Positions 23,365 through 30,119 of a stretch of 40,157 bases of DNA are shown here, one piece after another. Positions within the stretch are counted from its first letter, which is position 1. Every line of letters starts with the position of its first letter. The notes beneath the pieces were generated by a model. It was not told where the DNA came from, did not search any database, and saw nothing but the letters and a program-made list of their open reading frames with translations. The DNA comes from Pseudomonas putida (GTDB lineage Bacteria > Pseudomonadota > Gammaproteobacteria > Pseudomonadales > Pseudomonadaceae): positions 1 through 40,157 of the forward strand of contig NZ_JANHKS010000049.1 in the NCBI RefSeq assembly GCF_028682175.1, written 5' to 3'. Position numbers and translations under genes: made by a program.

Positions 23365-24690
23365 ATGGCACTGACACGCGAACAACAAATTGCAGCTATC
23401 GAGAAAGACTGGGCCGAGAATCCACGCTGGAAAGGCGTGACCCGCACCTACTCTGCTGCTGACGTCGTCCGCCTGCGTGGCTCGATCCAGCCAGAACACA
23501 CGTTTGCCAAACTGGGCGCTGAAAAACTCTGGAACCTGGTGACTCAGGGCGCCAAGCCGTCCTTCCGTCCCGACAAGGACTTCGTCAACTGCATGGGCGC
23601 CCTGACCGGCGGCCAGGCTGTGCAACAGGTCAAGGCCGGGATCCAGGCGATCTACCTGTCCGGCTGGCAAGTGGCCGCGGACAACAACTCCGCCGAGTCC
23701 ATGTACCCTGACCAGTCGCTGTACCCGGTGGATTCGGTTCCGACCGTGGTCAAGCGCATCAACAATTCATTCCGCCGCGCCGACCAGATCCAGTGGAAAG
23801 CTGGCAAGAACCCGGGCGACGAAGGCTACATCGACTACTTCGCGCCAATCGTCGCTGACGCTGAAGCCGGTTTCGGCGGCGTACTCAACGCCTACGAACT
23901 GATGAAAAGCATGATCGAGGCTGGCGCCGCCGGCGTGCACTTCGAAGACCAACTGGCCTCGGTGAAGAAATGCGGCCACATGGGTGGCAAGGTATTGGTG
24001 CCGACCCAGGAAGCCGTGCAGAAGCTCGTCGCTGCCCGCCTGGCCGCCGACGTGGCCGGTGTGCCGACCATCATCCTGGCCCGCACCGACGCCAACGCCG
24101 CGGACCTGCTGACCTCGGACTGCGACCCGTACGACAAGCCGTTCGTGACCGGCACCCGCACGCCAGAAGGCTTCTACAAGGTGCGCGCAGGCCTGGACCA
24201 GGCCATCGCTCGCGGCCTGGCCTACGCGCCGTATGCCGATCTGATCTGGTGCGAAACCGCCAAGCCGGACCTGGACGAAGCCCGCCGCTTTGCCGAAGCG
24301 ATCAAGAAGGAATACCCGGACCAACTGCTGTCGTACAACTGCTCGCCTTCCTTCAACTGGAAGAAGAACCTGGACGACGCGACCATCGCCAAATTCCAGC
24401 GCGAGCTGTCGGCGATGGGCTACAAGCACCAGTTCATCACCCTGGCGGGTATCCACAACATGTGGCACAGCATGTTCAACCTGGCGCACGACTACGCCCG
24501 TAACGACATGACTGCCTACGTCAAGCTGCAGGAGCAGGAGTTCGCTGACGCGGCCAAGGGCTACACCTTCGTGGCGCACCAGCAGGAAGTGGGCACTGGC
24601 TACTTCGACGACATGACCACCGTGATCCAGGGTGGCCAGTCCTCGGTGACCGCCCTGAAAGGCTCCACCGAAGAAGAACAGTTCCACTGA
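23365..24690 (+). CDS. aceA: Isocitrate lyase
   Basis: First enzyme of the glyoxylate shunt: cleaves isocitrate to glyoxylate and succinate, bypassing the decarboxylating TCA steps during growth on acetate or fatty acids. At 441 residues it is close to E. coli AceA. The catalytic signature KKCGHMGGK spans 201-209, with C203 the base, and the metal-binding DAEAGFGG lies at 165-172. The ATG at 23365 follows ACGAGG. Codons 6-8 include AACAACAA (23381-23388), a Hfq/Crc-type A-rich motif. It stands alone, with a long leader and its own terminator; malate synthase is not in the window. Confidence 0.97.
   Translation: MALTREQQIAAIEKDWAENPRWKGVTRTYSAADVVRLRGSIQPEHTFAKLGAEKLWNLVTQGAKPSFRPDKDFVNCMGALTGGQAVQQVKAGIQAIYLSGWQVAADNNSAESMYPDQSLYPVDSVPTVVKRINNSFRRADQIQWKAGKNPGDEGYIDYFAPIVADAEAGFGGVLNAYELMKSMIEAGAAGVHFEDQLASVKKCGHMGGKVLVPTQEAVQKLVAARLAADVAGVPTIILARTDANAADLLTSDCDPYDKPFVTGTRTPEGFYKVRAGLDQAIARGLAYAPYADLIWCETAKPDLDEARRFAEAIKKEYPDQLLSYNCSPSFNWKKNLDDATIAKFQRELSAMGYKHQFITLAGIHNMWHSMFNLAHDYARNDMTAYVKLQEQEFADAAKGYTFVAHQQEVGTGYFDDMTTVIQGGQSSVTALKGSTEEEQFH
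23381..23388 (+). promoter_or_regulatory. Candidate Crc/Hfq catabolite-activity motif in aceA
   Basis: AACAACAA fits AANAANAA, the A-rich target bound by Hfq with Crc in Pseudomonas, and starts 16 nt after the A of the start codon, where binding could block initiation. A single short match can arise by chance. Confidence 0.4.
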
Positions 24691-24709
24691 GTCACCCGCA
24701 CCACGCAAT

Positions 24710-24731
24710 AGCCGCCTTCGGGCGGCTTTTG
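24710..24731 (+). terminator. Rho-independent terminator after aceA
   Basis: AGCCGCC (24710-24716), a TTCG tetraloop and GGCGGCT (24721-24727), followed by TTT G TTT. Confidence 0.9.
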
Positions 24732-24877
24732 TTTCTCCCCTCGATAAATACCCTACAAACCAGCTCAACTATTACCGATAGGCGCGCCCAATCGTCGCCT
24801 GAAAGTTAATTAGTGTCGCCTGGCAATAAATCCTTGTTTTACGCAGAACTTTGTCACTCGGCGGTGACAAGGCCTGA

Positions 24878-24906
24878 TTCAAGTTTCAAATGATATTAAT
24901 TATCAT
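24878..24906 (+). promoter_or_regulatory. Candidate nuo promoter overlapping the Fur-like box
   Basis: TTCAAG (24878-24883), 17 nt, TATCAT (24901-24906). The -10 is good and the -35 weak. The predicted start near 24913 would give a nuo leader of about 255 nt. Confidence 0.4.
24891..24905. promoter_or_regulatory. Fur-box-like operator
   Basis: TGATATTAATTATCA matches the 7-1-7 Fur consensus TGATAATnATTATCA at 13 of 14 informative positions. It sits in a larger perfect palindrome with arms AAATGATA (24888-24895) and TATCATTT (24901-24908). It covers the spacer and -10 of a candidate promoter, where Fur-Fe(II) would repress. Only nuo lies downstream. Confidence 0.65.
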
Positions 24907-25168
24907 TTCACCCAGTAAACTTTCGTTACTCGCTGAAGGAAACATAATTAACGAAATGACCGGTAATCCCCGTGCCACGGGGCCCCGCGCACCAAAACCG
25001 TGACCTGGCTCATTAATCCCCTGAATAAATTTGATGTAGAAAATTTACTTGCCCTTCTTTTGCACATAAAATCCCAGAAATTGATTGCACTGCGACATTT
25101 CGTCACTGCTTCTGCTTCTCTTTCTTTTCAAGCTCAGAGACCCTTGATCTCTGTTAAGGACTGCCAGC

Positions 25169-25582
25169 ATGCCCGAATCGACAGGTCTGATTGCCCACAA
25201 CTGGGGCTTCGCCATTTTCCTTTTGGGCGTCATTGGCCTCTGCGCCTTCATGCTCGGCCTGTCCAGCCTGCTCGGCTCCAAGGCCTGGGGCCGCAGCAAG
25301 AACGAACCGTTCGAATCCGGCATGCTGCCTACAGGCGGCGCCCGCCTGCGGCTCTCCGCAAAATTCTATCTGGTCGCGATGCTGTTCGTGATTTTCGATA
25401 TTGAAGCCCTCTTTCTGTACGCCTGGTCTGTGTCCGTCCGCGAAAGCGGCTGGACCGGCTTCGCCGAAGCTCTCGTTTTCATAGCAATTCTGTTGGCAGG
25501 TCTTGTCTACCTATGGCGTGTAGGGGCGCTCGATTGGGCTCCCGTTGGACGTCGTAACCGGCAGGCGAAGCTAAAACAATGA
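25169..25582 (+). CDS. nuoA: NADH-quinone oxidoreductase subunit A
   Basis: Small membrane subunit of complex I at the junction of the peripheral and membrane arms. It has 137 residues with three transmembrane helices (about 8-32, 64-88, 95-117). The loop after the first helix carries the conserved KNEPFESGMLPTGGARLRLS, the region linked to the quinone-site active/deactive switch. The ATG at 25169 has AAGGA 8 nt upstream. First gene of the 13-gene nuo operon. Confidence 0.96.
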   Translation: MPESTGLIAHNWGFAIFLLGVIGLCAFMLGLSSLLGSKAWGRSKNEPFESGMLPTGGARLRLSAKFYLVAMLFVIFDIEALFLYAWSVSVRESGWTGFAEALVFIAILLAGLVYLWRVGALDWAPVGRRNRQAKLKQ

Positions 25583-25592
25583 GGCTTTGGCA

Positions 25593-26267
25593 ATGCAATA
25601 CAATCTCACCAGGATCGACCCTGATGCTCCTAACGAGCAGTACCCCATCGGCGAGCGGGAAACCGTAGCCGATCCGTTAGAGGATCAGGTACACAAGAAC
25701 ATCTTCATGGGCAAGCTCGAGGACGTACTGAGCGGTGCTGTCAATTGGGGTCGCAAGAACTCCCTTTGGCCGTACAACTTCGGTCTGTCCTGCTGCTACG
25801 TGGAAATGACCACCGCCTTCACGGCGCCCCACGACATCGCGCGCTTCGGCGCCGAAGTTATCCGGGCATCGCCGCGCCAGGCCGATTTCATGGTCATTGC
25901 CGGTACCTGCTTCGTCAAGATGGCTCCGATCATCCAGCGTCTCTATGAGCAAATGCTTGAACCCAAGTGGGTCATCTCCATGGGTTCGTGCGCCAACTCC
26001 GGTGGCATGTACGACATCTATTCTGTCGTTCAGGGCGTGGACAAGTTCCTGCCCGTGGATGTCTATGTGCCCGGCTGCCCGCCCCGTCCAGAGGCATTCC
26101 TGCAAGGCTTGATGCTGCTGCAGGAATCCATTGGCCAGGAGCGTCGTCCTCTTTCCTGGGTCGTGGGTGATCAAGGCGTGTATCGCGCCGAGATGCCGTC
26201 GCAGAAAGAGCAGCGCCGCGAACAGCGTATCCAGGTCACAAACCTGCGCAGCCCCGACGAAGTCTGA
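25593..26267 (+). CDS. nuoB: NADH-quinone oxidoreductase subunit B
   Basis: Peripheral-arm subunit holding the terminal [4Fe-4S] cluster N2 that reduces ubiquinone. It has 224 residues from the ATG at 25593, with GAGG 8 nt upstream; a TTG two codons earlier is too close to that site. N2 ligands are the adjacent C67 and C68 (GLSCCYVEM), C133 (GSCANSGG) and C162 (PGCPPRP), the same set as E. coli shifted by four. It begins 10 nt after nuoA. Confidence 0.97.
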   Translation: MQYNLTRIDPDAPNEQYPIGERETVADPLEDQVHKNIFMGKLEDVLSGAVNWGRKNSLWPYNFGLSCCYVEMTTAFTAPHDIARFGAEVIRASPRQADFMVIAGTCFVKMAPIIQRLYEQMLEPKWVISMGSCANSGGMYDIYSVVQGVDKFLPVDVYVPGCPPRPEAFLQGLMLLQESIGQERRPLSWVVGDQGVYRAEMPSQKEQRREQRIQVTNLRSPDEV

Positions 26268-26340
26268 TCCAGTTTTCTTTTACAAAAAGAAGCCTGAACC
26301 TGGGTTCATTCTGTACGTTGACCGATAGCGATCGAGACCT

Positions 26341-28122
26341 ATGACTGCAGACACCGCTCTGTACATCCCGCCTTACAAGGCTGACGACCAAGATGTCGTC
26401 GTTGAACTGCACAACCGTTTTGGCGCCGACGCGTTCACCGCCCAATCCACCGTCACTGGCATGCCAGTGCTGTGGGTTGCGCGTGCCAAACTGTTTGAAA
26501 TCCTGACGTTCCTGCGCAACGTGCCAAAGCCGTACTCGATGCTGTACGACCTGCACGGCGTGGACGAACGCCTGCGCACCAAGCGCCGTGGCTTGCCGGA
26601 CGCCGACTTCACCGTGTTCTACCACCTGCTGTCGGTAGAGCGTAATAGTGACGTGATGATCAAGGTGGCCTTGTCCGAGGGCGACCTCAGCGTGCCTTCC
26701 ATCACCAGCATCTGGCCCAACGCCAACTGGTACGAGCGTGAAGTGTGGGACATGTTCGGGATCGACTTCCCGGGCCACCCGCACCTCTCGCGCATCATGA
26801 TGCCGCCGACCTGGGAAGGTCACCCGCTGCGCAAGGACTACCCTGCCCGCGCCACCGAGTTCGACCCCTACAGCCTGACGCTGGCCAAACAGCAACTGGA
26901 AGAGGAAGCCGCGCGTTTCCGTCCGGAAGACTGGGGCATGAAGCGTTCCGGCACCAACGAGGACTACATGTTCCTCAACCTGGGTCCGAACCACCCTTCG
27001 GCCCACGGTGCGTTCCGTATCGTGCTGCAACTGGACGGCGAAGAGATCGTCGACTGCGTGCCTGACATCGGCTACCACCACCGTGGCGCCGAGAAGATGG
27101 CCGAGCGTCAGTCCTGGCACAGCTTCATTCCGTACACCGACCGTATCGACTACCTGGGCGGGGTGATGAACAACCTGCCTTACGTGCTCTCGGTCGAAAA
27201 ACTGGCCGGCATCAAGGTGCCGGAGAAGGTCGACGTCATCCGCATCATGATGGCCGAGTTCTTCCGGATCACCAGCCACCTGCTGTTCCTGGGTACCTAC
27301 ATCCAGGACGTGGGCGCGATGACCCCGGTGTTCTTCACCTTCACCGACCGCCAGAAGGCCTACACCGTGATCGAAGCGATCACCGGTTTTCGTCTGCACC
27401 CGGCCTGGTACCGCATCGGCGGCGTCGCCCACGACCTGCCACGCGGCTGGGACAAACTGGTCAAGGACTTCGTCGAATGGCTGCCCAAGCGCCTGGACGA
27501 ATACACCAAGGCTGCCCTGCAGAACAGCATCCTGAAGGGTCGTACCATCGGCGTCGCCGCGTACAACACCAAGGAAGCCCTGGAGTGGGGCGTCACCGGT
27601 GCCGGCCTGCGTTCCACCGGTTGCGATTTCGACCTGCGCAAGGCTCGCCCGTACTCGGGCTACGAGAACTTCGAATTCGAAGTGCCGCTGGCGCACAACG
27701 GCGATGCCTATGATCGCTGCATGGTCCGCGTCGAAGAGATGCGCCAGAGCATCAAGATCATCGACCAGTGCCTGCGCAACATGCCGGAAGGCCCGTACAA
27801 GGCGGATCACCCGCTGACCACGCCGCCGCCCAAAGAGCGCACCCTGCAGCACATCGAAACCTTGATCACGCACTTCCTGCAAGTTTCGTGGGGCCCGGTC
27901 ATGCCGGCCAACGAATCCTTCCAGATGATCGAAGCGACCAAGGGCATCAACAGTTATTACCTGACGAGCGACGGCGGCACCATGAGCTACCGTACCCGGA
28001 TTCGCACCCCAAGCTACCCGCACCTGCAACAGATCCCTTCGGTGATCAAAGGCAGCATGGTCGCGGACTTGATCGCGTACCTGGGTAGTATCGACTTCGT
28101 TATGGCCGACGTGGACCGTTAA
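26341..28122 (+). CDS. nuoCD: NADH-quinone oxidoreductase fused subunit C/D
   Basis: Fusion of the 30-kDa (NuoC, about 1-190) and 49-kDa (NuoD, about 215-593) subunits, as in E. coli and other gammaproteobacteria; 593 residues. NuoC shows NWYEREVWDMFGIDFPGHPH. NuoD begins FLNLGPNHPSAHGAFRIVLQ and holds the quinone-binding face against NuoB. The ATG at 26341 follows GAGACCT. The 73-nt gap before it contains small inverted repeats (TTCTTTT-ACA-AAAAGAA at 26276-26292, GAACC-TG-GGTTC next to it) that may tune expression between nuoB and nuoCD. Confidence 0.97.
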   Translation: MTADTALYIPPYKADDQDVVVELHNRFGADAFTAQSTVTGMPVLWVARAKLFEILTFLRNVPKPYSMLYDLHGVDERLRTKRRGLPDADFTVFYHLLSVERNSDVMIKVALSEGDLSVPSITSIWPNANWYEREVWDMFGIDFPGHPHLSRIMMPPTWEGHPLRKDYPARATEFDPYSLTLAKQQLEEEAARFRPEDWGMKRSGTNEDYMFLNLGPNHPSAHGAFRIVLQLDGEEIVDCVPDIGYHHRGAEKMAERQSWHSFIPYTDRIDYLGGVMNNLPYVLSVEKLAGIKVPEKVDVIRIMMAEFFRITSHLLFLGTYIQDVGAMTPVFFTFTDRQKAYTVIEAITGFRLHPAWYRIGGVAHDLPRGWDKLVKDFVEWLPKRLDEYTKAALQNSILKGRTIGVAAYNTKEALEWGVTGAGLRSTGCDFDLRKARPYSGYENFEFEVPLAHNGDAYDRCMVRVEEMRQSIKIIDQCLRNMPEGPYKADHPLTTPPPKERTLQHIETLITHFLQVSWGPVMPANESFQMIEATKGINSYYLTSDGGTMSYRTRIRTPSYPHLQQIPSVIKGSMVADLIAYLGSIDFVMADVDR

Positions 28123-28124
28123 GC

Positions 28125-28622
28125 ATGAACAGCACGCTCATCCAGACAGACCGTTTCGCCCTGAGCGAAACCGAGCGCTCGGCCATCGAGCACGAAATGC
28201 ATCACTACGAGGACCCGCGCGCGGCGTCCATCGAAGCCCTGAAGATCGTCCAGAAGGAACGTGGCTGGGTGCCGGACGGCGCCATCTACGCCATCGGCGA
28301 AGTGCTGGGCATCCCGGCCAGCGACGTTGAAGGCGTGGCCACGTTCTACAGCCAGATCTTCCGTCAGCCTGTAGGCCGCCACATCATCCGCGTCTGCAAC
28401 AGCATGGTCTGCTTCATCGCCGGCCACGAAGACATCGTCGGCGAAATCCAGAGCAAGCTGGGCATCGGCCTGGGCCAGACCACTGCCGATGGCCGCTTCA
28501 CCCTGCTGCCGGCCTGCTGCCTGGGCAACTGCGACAAGGCACCGGCGGTGATGATCGACGACGACACCTTCGGCAATCTGCAGCCGGCGGGCGTAGCCCA
28601 GTTGCTGGAGAACTACGTATGA
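28125..28622 (+). CDS. nuoE: NADH-quinone oxidoreductase subunit E
   Basis: 24-kDa-type thioredoxin-fold subunit of the NADH-dehydrogenase module. It binds the [2Fe-2S] cluster N1a through C91, C96, C132 and C136 (RVCNSMVC and ACCLGNC). It has 165 residues. The ATG at 28125 follows nuoCD by 2 nt, and its end overlaps nuoF by 4 nt (ATGA), so translation is tightly coupled. Confidence 0.97.
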   Translation: MNSTLIQTDRFALSETERSAIEHEMHHYEDPRAASIEALKIVQKERGWVPDGAIYAIGEVLGIPASDVEGVATFYSQIFRQPVGRHIIRVCNSMVCFIAGHEDIVGEIQSKLGIGLGQTTADGRFTLLPACCLGNCDKAPAVMIDDDTFGNLQPAGVAQLLENYV

Positions 28623-29980
28623 AAATCACTTCCTTCGGCCCGGCCAACCTGATTGCCCGCACCCCGGAAACCCATCCGCTGACCTGGCGCCTGCGTGACG
28701 ACGGCGAGCCTGTGTGGTTCGACGAATACGTCGCCAAAGACGGCTACGCCGCAGCACGCAAGGCGTTTGCCCAGCAATCGCCTGACGAGATCGTGCAGTC
28801 GGTCAAGGACTCCGGCCTCAAGGGTCGCGGCGGTGCGGGCTTCCCGACCGGCGTGAAATGGGGCCTGATGCCCAAAGACGAATCCCTGAACATCCGCTAC
28901 CTGCTGTGCAACGCGGACGAGATGGAACCCAACACCTGGAAAGACCGCATGCTGATGGAGCAACTGCCCCATCTGCTGGTTGAAGGCATGCTGATCAGTG
29001 CCCGCGCGCTGAAAGCCTACCGCGGCTACATCTTCCTGCGTGGTGAGTACGTGACTGCTGCCAAGCACCTGAACCGCGCCGTGGAAGAAGCCAAGGCCGC
29101 AGGTCTGTTGGGCAAGAATATCCTGGGCACCGGTTTCGACTTCGAGCTGTTCGTGCACACCGGCGCCGGGCGTTACATCTGCGGTGAAGAAACCGCCCTG
29201 ATCAACTCCCTGGAAGGCCGCCGCGCCAACCCGCGCTCCAAGCCGCCCTTCCCCGCCGCTGTCGGTGTGTGGGGCAAGCCTACGTGCGTGAACAACGTCG
29301 AAACCCTGTGCAACGTCCCGGCGATCGTCAACAACGGCAACGACTGGTACAAATCGCTGGCCCGCGAAGGCAGCGAAGACCACGGCACCAAGCTGATGGG
29401 CTTCTCCGGCAAGGTCAAGAACCCGGGCATCTGGGAGTTGCCATTCGGCCTGCCAGCGCGCGAGTTGTTCGAAGACTACGCCGGCGGCATGCGCGACGGC
29501 TTCAAGCTCAAGTGCTGGCAGCCAGGCGGTGCCGGTACCGGTTTCCTGCTCCCTGAGCACCTGGACTGCGCCTTCTACGCCGGTGGCGTGGCCAAGGTCG
29601 GCACCCGTATGGGTACCGGTCTTGCGATGGCCGTGGACGACAAGGTCAACATGGTGTCCCTGCTGCGCAACATGGAAGAGTTCTTCGCCCAGGAGTCGTG
29701 CGGTTTCTGCACACCTTGCCGCGACGGTCTACCGTGGAGCGTGAAGATGCTGCGTGCCCTCGAAAATGGCCAGGGTCAACCGGGCGACATCGAGACGCTG
29801 CTGGGGTTGGTCAACTTCCTCGGCCCAGGCAAGACCTTCTGCGCCCACGCACCGGGCGCCGTGGAACCTCTGGGCAGCGCGATCAAATACTTCCGCCCGG
29901 AATTCGAGGCCGGCATCGCACCTCAACGTGCGGCGCCCGGACTGGTTCCAGGTAAAGCGCCGACCATCGTCGGCGTATAA
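28619..29980 (+). CDS. nuoF: NADH-quinone oxidoreductase subunit F
   Basis: 51-kDa flavoprotein that oxidises NADH. FMN and NADH bind around GRGGAGFPTG (69-78) and the following NADEMEPNTWKDR. Cluster N3 is held by C361, C364, C367 (SCGFCTPC) and C408, each ten residues on from E. coli. It has 453 residues. It overlaps nuoE by 4 nt, but a 139-nt gap separates it from nuoG, the largest inside the operon. Confidence 0.97.
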   Translation: MKITSFGPANLIARTPETHPLTWRLRDDGEPVWFDEYVAKDGYAAARKAFAQQSPDEIVQSVKDSGLKGRGGAGFPTGVKWGLMPKDESLNIRYLLCNADEMEPNTWKDRMLMEQLPHLLVEGMLISARALKAYRGYIFLRGEYVTAAKHLNRAVEEAKAAGLLGKNILGTGFDFELFVHTGAGRYICGEETALINSLEGRRANPRSKPPFPAAVGVWGKPTCVNNVETLCNVPAIVNNGNDWYKSLAREGSEDHGTKLMGFSGKVKNPGIWELPFGLPARELFEDYAGGMRDGFKLKCWQPGGAGTGFLLPEHLDCAFYAGGVAKVGTRMGTGLAMAVDDKVNMVSLLRNMEEFFAQESCGFCTPCRDGLPWSVKMLRALENGQGQPGDIETLLGLVNFLGPGKTFCAHAPGAVEPLGSAIKYFRPEFEAGIAPQRAAPGLVPGKAPTIVGV

Positions 29981-30119
29981 AAAGACTGACCGGTCGATAA
30001 GCCCACAAGGCCTGTCGACCTTTGCCCCGGTTGCGCCTCACTGGCTGTTTGAACCGTGGCAGCACCGAGATTCCATTAGCCACGCCCGCTGACACCGGGC
30101 CAACGAAGACCTTTGAACC
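29981..30119. other. 139-nt nuoF-nuoG spacer with hairpin
   Basis: GGTCGA (29994-29999) pairs with TCGACC (30015-30020), with an inner GCC/GGC pair, just after the nuoF stop codon. There is no U tract and no gene. Confidence 0.5.

Larger units (their letters stand above)
24732..25168. promoter_or_regulatory. nuo upstream control region
   Basis: About 440 bp, AT-rich for this genome, with no gene I can support. It contains the dyad TTGTCAC (24851-24857)/GTGACAA (24864-24870), a Fur-like box (24891-24905) over a candidate promoter, the inverted repeat TTTCGTTA (24921-24928)/TAACGAAA (24949-24956), the palindrome CCCCGTG-C-CACGGGG (24968-24982), and a pyrimidine-rich stretch near 25100-25130 before the nuoA ribosome site AAGGA (25156-25160). 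Confidence 0.65.

Noticed and set aside
24891..25168. PrrF-type Fur-controlled small RNA upstream of nuo
   Set aside because: No PrrF-like core and no U-tract terminator between the Fur-like box and nuoA.
25000..25404. Possible small gene overlapping the start of nuoA
   Set aside because: Overlaps nuoA in another frame, starts in AT-rich leader, and has no ribosome site or recognisable product.
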